Shown here: piece by piece, positions 15,386 through 24,673 of the stretch
How the letters are laid out: each line of letters begins with the position of its first letter
How positions within the stretch are numbered: the first letter of the stretch is position 1
IMG/VR virus record: IMGVR_UViG_3300017719_000004
Span: 18,644-82,643 of that record
Length of the DNA: 64,000 bases
Reading direction: 5' to 3' (one strand)
From: a virus
Notes under the pieces: model-generated
Seen by the model: only the letters and a program-made list of their open reading frames with translations
Told to the model about the DNA's origin: nothing
Databases searched by the model: none
Translations under genes and position numbers: made by a program

Positions 15386-17039
15386 AGATTTCCCCTTCTG
15401 ATGCTTTTGGTAATTGGGGTTGCGGAGATTGACCTGGCAATGCATTAGGGTCTTCTTGTCCCTGTAGCATTGGGTCTCCTGCTTCCATCTCAAGCATTTG
15501 TTGATTTGGATCTGGGAGAACTCCAGACGCAATTTCTTCTTCAATTTGTTGATCAATCTCAACAATTTCTTGATCTCTTTGGCGCAGAACTTGACGCCGA
15601 ATATACTCGGTAGAGTAATAGCGTCCTGCATAAGGTTCAATCATTGCAAGAAGTCCTAAACGACCTTCAAGTAATTCTTTATCTTTAAGCTCTGCAAAGT
15701 GATTATCATATAAGAAGTCAAACTGAATGTGCTCAGACATCACTTCCCAATCTGAGGGAGTAACAACATTCTTAAGGAGTAGTTGTGTCTTGAGCATATC
15801 CATAAACATTGCACTAAAACGCTTACGGAGACGACCAACAAACTTAGAGAACTTTAGTTCATCTCTTAAAATTTCAGAAGAACGACCGAGATTGAAACCA
15901 TCACCAGAACCAGCGATTCTAGATTCAGGCACACCTAAAGATCTATAGAGTTTGGATTGGAAGTATTCAATATCAGCAAGTTCGCCAAGATTTTGACCAC
16001 CAGGAAGTGTGGTAATTTCTGTGCCACGACCACCCTCACGGCGAGGAAGCCAGAAGTCTTCCAGCATACTCATCATTTTTTTGTCGTCACGAATCTCACC
16101 GCTGTTGGAATCATACACCAACTTATTACGGTAGCGCATCATTACTTCACGAAGGTATTGCTCTGCTTTTACCTTAGGAAGATTGCCAACATCAATGTAG
16201 AAAATACGGCGCTCTGGTGCGCGTGACAATCTATAGATGACAAGAGAATCTTCAATCATTCTAAGTTGATTGAGAGACTTGATTGCCTTGTGAAGATATG
16301 AAAGACCTGATCCTTTATTTCTATCTACAAGACCAGAAGTGCAATATGTAATAGCATCTTTTGAAATCTTAATTCCCTTCATAGCAGTGCTACCACCAGG
16401 GGAAGCAATGTTTGTTGGGTATTGGGGTTTGGGAGTATACATGAAATACTCCTCAATTTCTGGGAAGTATACTTTTTGTTCTTCTCTTACACCACCGCTA
16501 TTGAAAATATCATTCCGATCATCTTTTTTCTTTTCTTTACGCACATAGCGCATTTTGAGAGGGTCAATATATCTAAGCTCTTGAATACCTTCTTTTGGAT
16601 TTTGAATGTCAATTACTTTATTGTAGTATAGTCTACCATCGACATACCAATTTCTAAAAATCTCATGAGACTTGAGATCAAAGTCTAAAAGATCTTTAAT
16701 GTGCTTAAATTCTTTGCGGATGATATTTTTAATACCATCACTCGCATTAAGATTTTCTAGATCAATCTCTACTGGAGAATCATTTTGATCCGAAACAATA
16801 GCTTCATTTACAACATCTTCGATCGCATTATCCACCTCTGGGTGGAGAGACATCTCTCTATATCTTCTGATCAGTTCATGCTCTGATTTGTAGATACCTT
16901 CAATATCTACAACTTGACTAGAAAAACCCCCTTGGATATAGTAATCAGCCCCACCCTCACCTGTAGTGGGAATGGGACTGACTACACCCTTGGGGGTCTT
17001 TTCATTATCTTCAATAGAAAATCCGAAGAGTTTCGACAT
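15384..17039 (-). CDS. 20: gp20 portal vertex protein
   Basis: A 551-residue portal protein, near T4 gp20 (524). Conserved blocks include the N-terminal ELIRRYREMSLHPEVDNAIE, EDSLVIYRLSRAPERRIFYID, and the region used for cyanophage gp20 typing around LWLPRREGGRGTEITTLPGG-like sequence (here DFWLPRREGGRGTEI). The dodecameric portal is the DNA entry point and docks gp17. The Gln/Pro-rich C-terminal 60 residues are probably flexible. There is no Shine-Dalgarno; the leader contains an 18-bp palindrome and a GATAAATA element. Confidence 0.96.
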   Translation of the reverse strand: MSKLFGFSIEDNEKTPKGVVSPIPTTGEGGADYYIQGGFSSQVVDIEGIYKSEHELIRRYREMSLHPEVDNAIEDVVNEAIVSDQNDSPVEIDLENLNASDGIKNIIRKEFKHIKDLLDFDLKSHEIFRNWYVDGRLYYNKVIDIQNPKEGIQELRYIDPLKMRYVRKEKKKDDRNDIFNSGGVREEQKVYFPEIEEYFMYTPKPQYPTNIASPGGSTAMKGIKISKDAITYCTSGLVDRNKGSGLSYLHKAIKSLNQLRMIEDSLVIYRLSRAPERRIFYIDVGNLPKVKAEQYLREVMMRYRNKLVYDSNSGEIRDDKKMMSMLEDFWLPRREGGRGTEITTLPGGQNLGELADIEYFQSKLYRSLGVPESRIAGSGDGFNLGRSSEILRDELKFSKFVGRLRKRFSAMFMDMLKTQLLLKNVVTPSDWEVMSEHIQFDFLYDNHFAELKDKELLEGRLGLLAMIEPYAGRYYSTEYIRRQVLRQRDQEIVEIDQQIEEEIASGVLPDPNQQMLEMEAGDPMLQGQEDPNALPGQSPQPQLPKASEGEI

Positions 17040-17051
17040 TTTAAATATTTT

Positions 17052-17069
17052 GTCTTTGATATCAAAGAC
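17052..17069 (-). promoter_or_regulatory. 18-bp perfect palindrome in the gp20 leader
   Basis: GTCTTTGAT directly followed by ATCAAAGAC forms an exact 18-bp dyad with no spacer. It lies between the GATAAATA element (17077-17070) and the gp20 ATG (17039), with 12 bases between dyad and start codon. It could be a protein-binding operator or an mRNA dimerisation or hairpin element; no function is known to me. Confidence 0.5.
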
Positions 17070-17077
17070 TATTTATC
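17070..17077 (-). promoter_or_regulatory. Late-promoter-like GATAAATA before gp20
   Basis: A minus-strand GATAAATA overlaps the end of gp19 and lies 30 bases before the gp20 ATG, directly abutting the 18-bp palindrome. Confidence 0.55.
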
Positions 17078-17696
17078 AAGCGACATCTCCACCATTTCCG
17101 GCAGATTCCCACCACTGTACTTGAAGAGTAACTGTGAACTCTTCAACAGCGTCTGCAGAATCGTAAGATAGGTCTAACTGTGAGATGTTAGTTGGGAAGA
17201 CACTATAGAATTTATAGGTTCTAAGAACGGGAAGATTTTGATCCGATTCCTGAGAATTAGGTGCAACCGCAGATCTGCCTAATTGATAAACATATGCATC
17301 TTTGGTGTAGCTTTCAGGATTAGTAGTACCCGAATTATCAGATACTTTCGACATAGAATTCATCCATCTCTCAAAAGAAGAGCGGATTGCAAAGTCCGTG
17401 TCGTTAATAACTGTAATAGTCCATTCGTCAAAGGTTCTGTCACCAGCGATCTTAAGAGTACGACCTCTAAAAGGAACACTAATTGGTGCAATGTTTGACG
17501 CGGGAAGAGCAGCTGCCTTCACAAGAAATCTTGCTTTTGCATCAAGATCATTTACTGAGGAATCTACTACTCCATCTGGAAATGCCAAGACCACCTCAAA
17601 GAGGTTAGGTCTTGCAATACCACCAGACAGTCTTGACTTAAACTTGTCAATTGTCCTGTCTGAAGTCTTTGGGGGATTTTGTTGGTTGATAGCCAT
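17076..17696 (-). CDS. 19: gp19 tail tube protein
   Basis: A 206-residue tail tube monomer (T4 gp19 is 163). It has the expected N-terminus (RTIDKFKSRLSGGIARPNLF) and core strands including FRGRTLKIAGDRTFDEWTIT and FYSVFPTNISQLDLSYDSAD. It polymerises inside the gp18 sheath on the baseplate hub. AGGAGAA precedes the ATG. It lies between gp18 and gp20 as in T4. Confidence 0.95.
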   Translation of the reverse strand: MAINQQNPPKTSDRTIDKFKSRLSGGIARPNLFEVVLAFPDGVVDSSVNDLDAKARFLVKAAALPASNIAPISVPFRGRTLKIAGDRTFDEWTITVINDTDFAIRSSFERWMNSMSKVSDNSGTTNPESYTKDAYVYQLGRSAVAPNSQESDQNLPVLRTYKFYSVFPTNISQLDLSYDSADAVEEFTVTLQVQWWESAGNGGDVA

Positions 17697-17731
17697 TGTT
17701 TGGGTTCTCCTATGAGTTTAGTATAAGGCGA

Positions 17732-20098
17732 TCAAACTCGACCAATAACTTCTTCAAAACTGACTCCGGTGCGGGTAGCAACGAATGTCAGACCGATGAA
17801 GTTAATCGACCTAGCAGGTTTGATAAAGATGTCAGCAACAAATTCGTTGTTGTCAATTACCGCAGCAGTGTTATTTGTCTCATCGCAAATTACTACGAAA
17901 TCGGTAACACCTCTCTTAGATTGTACATCGCGAAGGAAAGGTTCAACAATATTCAAGAAGTTGAGTCTCGTAATCTCATCGTTGAACTCAAAGAGTTGAT
18001 CTCTTGCAGCGGCTGAGATTGCTTTCTCTAAGTAAATAAACAGACGACGGACATTGATTCTGTCGAATGCTGAGGATTTACCAAGAGCTGTCTTATCACC
18101 GAAGAGGACAATACCAGCACCGGGCGAGAAGATTACAGGGTTAACTCTTGCGGAGTATAACTTATCTCTTTCAGCTTGTGAGGGGGTGTACGCTAATTTT
18201 ACAGCGTTGAGGATTGCGCCTCTTGTAGTTCCACCCGGCGAGAACCAGGGGAAGTTATTGATATCATTCCTAGCACAAAGGCCAGCAATATCACCATTAA
18301 GGGGTACATAACGGAACGCTTTACTAAAGCGATCATACATGTACTTATAACCACTATCAAGAATAGCGTAAGAAGATGAGGATACTGAAGAGTAGAATGC
18401 AGTTACAGCGGAAGTAACAGTATCGGAACTTAGCGTTAGGTCTTCTCCATCTCCAGATGTAGCAAGGAATGCTTGTCTATGGGGAGAGATGCATGCAACA
18501 CAATCTTTTCTAAGTTCTGCGACTGCAATTAGTTTATTTGCAAGAGCTTGTGATGCCTCTCTACCGTGAGCAGCAGATCCCATCATCAGGAAATCTAACT
18601 CGTATGCATCTTTATTTGCAAGAAGATCATAACCACTAGAAAGGTCTCCTACGCTTACGCTAAGAGCACCTGTACTATTGATTCCAGATTTGCCGCCGTA
18701 GTTAAGACCATTAGCAAATGATGCTTGATAGTTTCCGATGGAAGCGAAAGAAACATTCTCAGTGTCTTGATCCCATGCAACATCAGTCTTAGGATCAAAG
18801 TCTGCATCCAGGTCTGTTGTTACAATACCTGCAGGAGCTCCACCACCAAATGCATACTGACTAGCAACTTCAAGAAGTTTTCTCCAGTAAGAAGAAGAAC
18901 CAGCAGAGTATACGGAATCTTTTGCTTTAGATGCTGAGATATACTTCTCAAGAAGTGTACCAGCGTTACCGGTAATTTTACCAGCATCGTCAATTAGGGC
19001 AACATGAACTTCATCGTTCTTGGCGTTTCTAGCTGCAGCGAATGAAGAAGTACCGGGTCTATCTGCAAGGGAGTTCCAAGCAATTGTAGATCCGTTGCTA
19101 AGAGTGATGGTTTGACTATCGAACCAATCGGTAGCACCAGTGTAATCAATGTCTCCGTCATATGCTGCAGCTGCAGTCCAACGAGCATCTCCACTAGTAA
19201 TACCTGCACCAGTCAGAGCTGTGAAGAAATCACTGGATGCGAAACTAGAACCGTAAGCAACTGTTCCTGATACCCAACCATTTTTAGAAGCACCTACACT
19301 GGACTGAACATGCAGTGAGAATGAACCAGTGTTCTGGAATTCGTAAACTCCACCAGGAGTATACTCAACAGAAGTTTCTGTTCCAGCAGAACTGACATGT
19401 GATACAAGCTTGACTGAAACTTGACCCGAACCAACTTCTGTGATTACACCCTTAAGGTATCCATCAAGCAGTGAGGTAGCGCCAACACCAGCAACAACTG
19501 TTCCAGCAGGTACTGCCTGAGTGACACCCAGACCTACAGTCAGATCAATATCTGAAATACCGTTTTCGTATCCGGCAACAGCAGCAAGACCGCCATTAGC
19601 AGTAGAAGAAAATCCAAGAACAGCACTAGTGTCAACACCAGTGATGACTTGATCTGCAAGACCGTCTAGAACGGCAACCTTAATTCCATTTGCCCAGGAA
19701 CCAGGGTTTCTAGCAGCAAGAACAACATTACTAATGTTGTTTTCAGAATATCCTTTATTGATATAATCGTCTACGCTTTTAATCGTGACGCTGCTAGCAG
19801 TACCAACAAAGGAGTTCTTGAGCTCTGTATCGTTAGATCTAACAACGCGAAGTACGCCGCCATATGCTAGGTACGATGAAGCTGTCAACCAATATTCGTA
19901 GTGGTTGCTGTCTTTGTATGGTGAACCGAAGGTCTCTAGAAGATCCGCCTCGGTTTCGATAAGTGTGGGTTTCTCGACTGGTCCTTTTGCAAAGGGAGCT
20001 ACGATACCTGCAGCTAGAGTAGAAGTGGGGTCTACTCTACCTTGGGTTAGGTCAACTTCCTTTACGACAATTCCAGGAGATGCTAGGTTGAGCGGCAT
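17732..20098 (-). CDS. 18: gp18 contractile tail sheath protein
   Basis: A 788-residue tail sheath protein, longer than T4 gp18 (659). The N-terminus SPGIVVKEVDLTQG and the C-terminal domain with FRYVPLNGDIAGLCARND, INVRRLFIYLEKAISAAARD and FEFNDEITRLNFLNIVEPFL are the conserved sheath signatures. The extra length is a variable surface-exposed middle region rich in Ser, Gly and Ala (about 160-400). GGGAGTTAAAG precedes the ATG and a TCTAAATA element lies 36 bases upstream. Confidence 0.96.
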   Translation of the reverse strand: MPLNLASPGIVVKEVDLTQGRVDPTSTLAAGIVAPFAKGPVEKPTLIETEADLLETFGSPYKDSNHYEYWLTASSYLAYGGVLRVVRSNDTELKNSFVGTASSVTIKSVDDYINKGYSENNISNVVLAARNPGSWANGIKVAVLDGLADQVITGVDTSAVLGFSSTANGGLAAVAGYENGISDIDLTVGLGVTQAVPAGTVVAGVGATSLLDGYLKGVITEVGSGQVSVKLVSHVSSAGTETSVEYTPGGVYEFQNTGSFSLHVQSSVGASKNGWVSGTVAYGSSFASSDFFTALTGAGITSGDARWTAAAAYDGDIDYTGATDWFDSQTITLSNGSTIAWNSLADRPGTSSFAAARNAKNDEVHVALIDDAGKITGNAGTLLEKYISASKAKDSVYSAGSSSYWRKLLEVASQYAFGGGAPAGIVTTDLDADFDPKTDVAWDQDTENVSFASIGNYQASFANGLNYGGKSGINSTGALSVSVGDLSSGYDLLANKDAYELDFLMMGSAAHGREASQALANKLIAVAELRKDCVACISPHRQAFLATSGDGEDLTLSSDTVTSAVTAFYSSVSSSSYAILDSGYKYMYDRFSKAFRYVPLNGDIAGLCARNDINNFPWFSPGGTTRGAILNAVKLAYTPSQAERDKLYSARVNPVIFSPGAGIVLFGDKTALGKSSAFDRINVRRLFIYLEKAISAAARDQLFEFNDEITRLNFLNIVEPFLRDVQSKRGVTDFVVICDETNNTAAVIDNNEFVADIFIKPARSINFIGLTFVATRTGVSFEEVIGRV

Positions 20099-20134
20099 CT
20101 TTAACTCCCAATAGAATCCAATTTTGTCTACTAA

Positions 20135-20142
20135 TATTTAGA
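20135..20142 (-). promoter_or_regulatory. Late-promoter-like TCTAAATA before gp18
   Basis: A minus-strand TCTAAATA lies 36 bases before the gp18 ATG in the short gap after the 81-residue zinc-motif gene. Confidence 0.45.
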
Positions 20143-20180
20143 GTTTAGACCTTTTTGAGTGGGGAAACCATACATGAACA

Positions 20181-20426
20181 CTACCAATCTGGATAGCACC
20201 AATACAATAATCTATCTTTTTGTTTCCTTGTCATAACTACTCTTTCTTTAGTGCATGACTTGCATTCATATGAATATGCTGATGGAGAATCACCTCTATC
20301 TTTATGAGTTCTATAAAAATCATTCATCAAATCTTTCATCTTATTGCAAGTCCTACATTTCCTTTCAGAAAGATATAGATGACCTAACTCAAATTCATCA
20401 TCTAGTTCCATCAATTGTAATCCCAC
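20181..20426 (-). CDS. 81-residue protein with paired CxxC motifs
   Basis: A small basic protein with C-x2-C at 24-27 (RKCRTCNKMK) and C-x2-C at 55-58 (YECKSCTKERV), about 27 residues apart; this looks like a zinc ribbon or treble-clef finger. The block between resembles small HNH-nuclease-like zinc domains of phages, but no HNH catalytic residues are visible. The gene overlaps the gp17 3' end by 16 bases and lies before gp18. It may bind nucleic acid; the function is unknown. Confidence 0.65.
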   Translation of the reverse strand: MGLQLMELDDEFELGHLYLSERKCRTCNKMKDLMNDFYRTHKDRGDSPSAYSYECKSCTKERVVMTRKQKDRLLYWCYPDW

Positions 20427-22075
20427 ATATAAGACATGTCACCATATGTTGATGACATCTCCTTATCTACAGTCCACCTATCTCCACCTTCAACAAATGA
20501 CTCATCATCTAATCCATCACTGATAAATCCAAAAGGTGCCATATCTTGTTCGATCTGATCTTTCTGATCTTCATAGATTCTCTTGCGGACATCATTGTCC
20601 GTCATCTCTCTGAAGTAATCTTGAGCCACTAACCATGCAAAAATAACCAAACACATTGCAAGGTCATCGTGACATCCATCTTCCGCTTCCCACGATTGTT
20701 TTTTCTGAATAAATGTTGTCAATTCTGCAATGATATCATAATCACTGGTTACTAGCTTATCTTCTTCTATTAATGCCTTTAGATTTGAACAACCAGTCTT
20801 CTTTACAGCAGCAGTCATTCGGACACCCAGTTGGGTTTTCTTACCACTGAAACCTGTACCTACTTGTTGACCTGCTCTACCTCTCATAGAGCACATCAGC
20901 ATATTCTCATATTCTAGATCGTATTGTAAAATTGATGAAACCTGTTCTCCAATATCATTAACCTCAACCAATACATAAGCATTGTTATAAGCTTTCGCCA
21001 TATCCAAAATAATATTTGGGAATAGCATGGGCTTAATTTCATTATTCTTATATCTTGCTACAGTTTTATATGGGAACTCTGAAATATCAAAAATTACAAA
21101 TGCCGAATAGTCATGATCAATGCCACGCGCAGTGTCAACAGTTACGATATAATCACGATCCTTCTGTGGTTTTTCATATACCACGAGTCCCTTTCCATTA
21201 TTCTGTATTGGATCGTCAAAAACAAGGTTTCTTAATTTAGCAACACTAATCAAAGTGTCAACAGATCCAAGGAATTCACACTCAAACTCAACTTTGAACT
21301 GCTGATCTGAGGTGTTGGCAATGGTCTGTGCTTTCCATTTAGCATCCCTACCAGGGACTTCAGACCAGTGAACTTCTGTAGCCGTATATTCGTTCTTCCC
21401 TCTCTGTGCATCGTGCCAGTATCTGTAAAAATGGTTCATGCCGTGAGGCGTTGAAACCATGATTACCTTTGTGCTTTTACCAGAAGTAATAGTAGGATAA
21501 ACAGAGGCAAAGAACGACTCTGCAATATGATTTGGAACGAACGCAAACTCATCGAGGAAGATGATATTAAACGACATACCTCGGACAGCACTTGCAGATG
21601 TAGATGCTGCCAATATCTTACTGCCATTTTCTAGCTCCATGCTGCCTTTATTCCAGGATAGAATACCCTGTTGCATCCACTTTGGCAAGTTCTCGTATGC
21701 AGTTTGTAACCTACTTAAAAGCTCTCTTGCTGTTGCTGCTTTGTTGGCAAGTATACCGACATTGACACTATCGTTAAAAACAATGAAATGTAAAAGATAA
21801 GATACGCAAGTTGTAGACTTACCAGTCTGTCTTGGCATCTTACAGATATTAAATCGTTTCTCATGGAAGTTGCGGATTAATTTTTCTTGAAATCCCCACA
21901 TCTTAAAAGGTACAAGACCTTCATCCAGAGAAACAATTTTTACATAGTTCTTTGCAAAATATACTGGGTCATCTTTACATTTTAAATATTCTTTGACATC
22001 TTCTTTGGAAAATTCTACAGAAGTATTTGCTTTTTTTAGGTTAGGATTACCTAAGTAAATTTCATTTGAAGACAT
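20411..22075 (-). CDS. 17: gp17 terminase large subunit (packaging ATPase-nuclease)
   Basis: A 554-residue packaging motor. The ATPase domain has Walker A PRQTGKS at 81-87 and Walker B IIFLDEFAF near 171-179 with the catalytic Glu after the Asp. The RNase H-like nuclease domain has a metal-binding Asp at 313 in VTVDTARGIDHDYSA, an acidic EVNDIGEQ block, and a final DGCHDDLAM. gp17 pumps DNA through the gp20 portal and cuts headful ends. Its ATG overlaps the TAA of a 27-residue ORF by one base. It is separated from gp16 by about 5.5 kb of accessory genes. Confidence 0.96.
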   Translation of the reverse strand: MSSNEIYLGNPNLKKANTSVEFSKEDVKEYLKCKDDPVYFAKNYVKIVSLDEGLVPFKMWGFQEKLIRNFHEKRFNICKMPRQTGKSTTCVSYLLHFIVFNDSVNVGILANKAATARELLSRLQTAYENLPKWMQQGILSWNKGSMELENGSKILAASTSASAVRGMSFNIIFLDEFAFVPNHIAESFFASVYPTITSGKSTKVIMVSTPHGMNHFYRYWHDAQRGKNEYTATEVHWSEVPGRDAKWKAQTIANTSDQQFKVEFECEFLGSVDTLISVAKLRNLVFDDPIQNNGKGLVVYEKPQKDRDYIVTVDTARGIDHDYSAFVIFDISEFPYKTVARYKNNEIKPMLFPNIILDMAKAYNNAYVLVEVNDIGEQVSSILQYDLEYENMLMCSMRGRAGQQVGTGFSGKKTQLGVRMTAAVKKTGCSNLKALIEEDKLVTSDYDIIAELTTFIQKKQSWEAEDGCHDDLAMCLVIFAWLVAQDYFREMTDNDVRKRIYEDQKDQIEQDMAPFGFISDGLDDESFVEGGDRWTVDKEMSSTYGDMSYMWDYN

Positions 22076-22158
22076 TATTTTCTATAAGGTAGTGGCCAAG
22101 TAATATGCATTGCAAAGCATAGCAATGAGACAAAAGAAAATACAAATATTACACTCAT
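22075..22158 (-). CDS. 27-residue putative membrane micro-protein before gp17
   Basis: The ORF begins MSVIFVFSFVSLLCFAMHIT and ends WPLPYRK, almost entirely one hydrophobic segment with a basic tail. The ATG overlaps the stop of the preceding 50-residue ORF (ATGA at 22158-22155), and its TAA shares a base with the gp17 ATG. The regular overlaps support translation, but at 27 residues it could equally be a leader that couples gp17 translation. Confidence 0.4.
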   Translation of the reverse strand: MSVIFVFSFVSLLCFAMHITWPLPYRK

Positions 22159-22307
22159 GATCTTAATTTTATATCGCAGGTTAGTTCGCAGTTTTCGCCT
22201 TGAAACTCAGAGTCTGGGATAAAGGGAGCAGATCCACAGACAGCACTTCTACACCACCGTGTTATGTCACTTTCATATTTCTTTTCAGTATTATTTTGCT
22301 CACCCAT
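22155..22307 (-). CDS. 50-residue Cys-containing hypothetical protein
   Basis: The ORF begins MGEQNNTEKKYESDITRWCR and has four Cys (RWCRSAVC, then ENCELTC) in two pairs with spacing C-x4-C and C-x3-C, suggesting metal binding or disulphides. It overlaps the preceding membrane micro-protein by 8 bases and the following one by 4 (ATGA). No family is recognised. It is supported by the overlap chain and the plausible composition. Confidence 0.5.
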   Translation of the reverse strand: MGEQNNTEKKYESDITRWCRSAVCGSAPFIPDSEFQGENCELTCDIKLRS

Positions 22308-22440
22308 TCGATTCTCTTTCATCAACTCCTAGTATATAGTAGATACAATAGAATGCCCCTGCGAGAGCAAGTGCTACCATAAAGATCACTGACCATACAG
22401 GATCGTTTACATTAGTATGTGGTTGTAATAGTAAATTCAT
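22300..22440 (-). CDS. 46-residue single-span membrane protein
   Basis: The ORF begins MNLLLQPHTNVNDPVW and has one clear transmembrane segment, about residues 16-37 (SVIFMVALALAGAFYCIYYI), and an acidic tail. The ATG overlaps the stop of the 679-residue virion protein gene (ATGA at 22440-22437). The function is unknown. It is the first of three overlapping small ORFs that lead into gp17. Confidence 0.55.
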   Translation of the reverse strand: MNLLLQPHTNVNDPVWSVIFMVALALAGAFYCIYYILGVDERESNG

Positions 22441-24476
22441 GATTTTAACCACCTAAGTCTAGAAGTATCTTTCCGTTTTTCTTTCATTAGAAATCTATTA
22501 AAAGACTTCCCACCATGCTCCTTAATTTTAACACGCTTATTCTTATGATCACCACCAAATAATTTACCATAGGTAATCACTGGTTTAGGATCTTTAAATG
22601 TTTTGGGGTCAGACAGTTCAAGATTTCTCTTCAAAAGTTTTTTAACTCTTGAAGTCTGCTCTACATTTTCTGGGAATTGATTATCAACATACGCATCATG
22701 ATAAACATTAGTAGCTCGATTTTTTATTTCTTGCTCTTTATATTTCTTTTGATCTGGGGGTAGTGCTGCAATTTCTAAAGCAGAAGTAACCTCAAATAAC
22801 AATACTCTTTTGATTGGTTTGGGAAGTGCTTCTAAAACTTTAGATATAGATTCCATATTATTTTGATTCGTGGGTTTTTTATTTTTACTTTTCCACTTTT
22901 CAATCAGAGTAGATTCTTTGACATTGAAGTTTGATCCCATCTTTTTTGCACCACCTTTGATAACTGTCTCAAAGTGAACTACCGGAGCTTTTCTTCCTGG
23001 GAGACTGGCGGTTTGACCACCTGATGCTACCCCAGACGCAAGAGCTCCAACAGGACCTAACTGATCGAAAATTGTTTGTACCTCTTTACTCCATTCTGAT
23101 CCATTACCACCTAGAGCATTTACAAGCATTTCAGTTGCACCAGCAACTTGTTTAACTATTGGTTTATTGGCAATGTCTGCACTATCTCCAAATCCATAGG
23201 TATCTTGAAGTACGATATCATCTCCACGAATTACAGCACTTTGAATATTATTATGGGTTCCTTTTAAACCAAGATTACTACTGCTTGATGTAGACTTATT
23301 AATGTAGTCTTTTAAGCTCCCATCAACTGTGGGATTGTAATTGTTTACAGCATCTTGAAGTGCATTCATAGAACTAGGTGATAACTTAGTTTGAATTGGA
23401 TTAGATGCAGAACCAGAAGCTCCATCCGCTATAGTTGCACGAACCTCACCGGATTTAGCTGGTATAATATTTCCTTCTGCTGCATTTTTCTGCAATACCT
23501 CTTGGGTCTGACCAAGCAATCCAATCCCATCAATAATTCCACTCACTGCATCTGCAATAGGTCCAGAAACATCTGATATACCTGAGGATTCTAAAGCATC
23601 TCCAATTGCATTTTCCATATCACTAAGAGTATTTACAATATTCATACCAATATCACCAACTGCGGATTTTAGAGACTCAAACATCCCCTTAATTGCCCCA
23701 GGATAATAACTTGGATCGCCAATACCATCCCGACTTATAACCGAAGCGACTCTTTTTGATTGCGATCTTACACCTACATCAGTCATTACTGGATGTCCTT
23801 TGGGAATCCCACTCCCATCAACTGGAATCAATAATGAATACGCATATAAAACTCTTGATGCATGGGGTGCAACATTACTTGTACCAGGTGGGTAATATGC
23901 GGCACCACCTCTGCACTGACCAAGCAAACAATCTATACCCGACCACATGTAAATTGTTTTTTGTGTAAAATTTCCTTCTGAGTAAGCTTGAGCAAATTTT
24001 CTAGCAAACTCATTATAACTTACACCAAAAACATTACTCAATTGATATACATGGTTATACCCATTCTCATTAATATACCCAAGAGAAGTTCCAGTCAATG
24101 CCATACTACCAGAAAATGCCATAGCATATGGTGTTCCATTATAGTTACTGCCATCACTGGTTTCAATTTGAGGCATTTCTAATCTAGGTTGGGTAACCCC
24201 ATTAATATCTGTAGTCTGCAATTGACTAAGATTTGGAAGAACACCCGGAGTACCATCTCCTTGAGCTGCACTATCCCATACAAAAGAACTTAGGTCAGAA
24301 AAATCACCAAGAGGTGCTGGCTCAAATGTTGGTCCAACCTCAAGCACTTCGGGGGATGTATCCACTACAGAATACATACCGCCTGTTACCATCTTCTCTT
24401 TAAGAAAAGCAATCTTCTCATCAATTTTAACAAGTGGTTTTGTGTATCGTATTGCTTTTTGATATCTATTCATCAC
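22437..24476 (-). CDS. 679-residue probable virion structural protein
   Basis: A large protein between the accessory island and gp17. The N-terminal half is Gly/Ser/Tyr-rich with a compact block (NEFARKFAQAYSEGNFTQKT, DCLLGQCRGGAAYYPPG) and a helical Gly/Ala/Ser stretch (GMFESLKSAVGDIGMNIVNT) near 265-330. The C-terminal 150 residues are basic and helical (ending RKDTSRLRWLKS). No enzyme motif is recognised; cyanomyoviruses often have a structural protein of this type here. A TCTAAATA element 18 bases upstream of the ATG suggests late expression, which fits a virion component. Confidence 0.55.
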   Translation of the reverse strand: MMNRYQKAIRYTKPLVKIDEKIAFLKEKMVTGGMYSVVDTSPEVLEVGPTFEPAPLGDFSDLSSFVWDSAAQGDGTPGVLPNLSQLQTTDINGVTQPRLEMPQIETSDGSNYNGTPYAMAFSGSMALTGTSLGYINENGYNHVYQLSNVFGVSYNEFARKFAQAYSEGNFTQKTIYMWSGIDCLLGQCRGGAAYYPPGTSNVAPHASRVLYAYSLLIPVDGSGIPKGHPVMTDVGVRSQSKRVASVISRDGIGDPSYYPGAIKGMFESLKSAVGDIGMNIVNTLSDMENAIGDALESSGISDVSGPIADAVSGIIDGIGLLGQTQEVLQKNAAEGNIIPAKSGEVRATIADGASGSASNPIQTKLSPSSMNALQDAVNNYNPTVDGSLKDYINKSTSSSSNLGLKGTHNNIQSAVIRGDDIVLQDTYGFGDSADIANKPIVKQVAGATEMLVNALGGNGSEWSKEVQTIFDQLGPVGALASGVASGGQTASLPGRKAPVVHFETVIKGGAKKMGSNFNVKESTLIEKWKSKNKKPTNQNNMESISKVLEALPKPIKRVLLFEVTSALEIAALPPDQKKYKEQEIKNRATNVYHDAYVDNQFPENVEQTSRVKKLLKRNLELSDPKTFKDPKPVITYGKLFGGDHKNKRVKIKEHGGKSFNRFLMKEKRKDTSRLRWLKS

Positions 24477-24493
24477 AACAAGTGACTTTATAA

Positions 24494-24673
24494 TTATTTA
24501 GATACCCTTCTAGGTTTATTAAATGGTTCCCAGTGCTGCCATCCATATCTATGTACTAAATCCATCCCTACAATAGGTACAATAATTAGTAAAAGACTTA
24601 ATGCTCCAATTCCAAAAGGATTGTTAAGTGTGGCAGCAGCAAAATGTGCTGCCTTGAGTGCTGCACTGGTCAT
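24494..24673 (-). CDS. 59-residue single-span membrane protein
   Basis: The ORF begins MTSAALKAAHFAAATLNNPF and has one hydrophobic segment, GIGALSLLLIIVPIVGMDLV, at about 21-40, then a Trp/His-containing tail (HRYGWQHWEPFNKPRRVSK). GGGGAGGGTAT precedes the ATG. The ATG overlaps the stop of the upstream gene (ATGA at 24673-24670). The N-terminus is Ala-rich and weakly amphipathic. The function is unknown. Confidence 0.6.
   Translation of the reverse strand: MTSAALKAAHFAAATLNNPFGIGALSLLLIIVPIVGMDLVHRYGWQHWEPFNKPRRVSK
24495..24502 (-). promoter_or_regulatory. Late-promoter-like TCTAAATA before the 679-residue gene
   Basis: A minus-strand TCTAAATA overlaps the stop of the 59-residue membrane protein and lies 18 bases before the next ATG. 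Confidence 0.45.
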
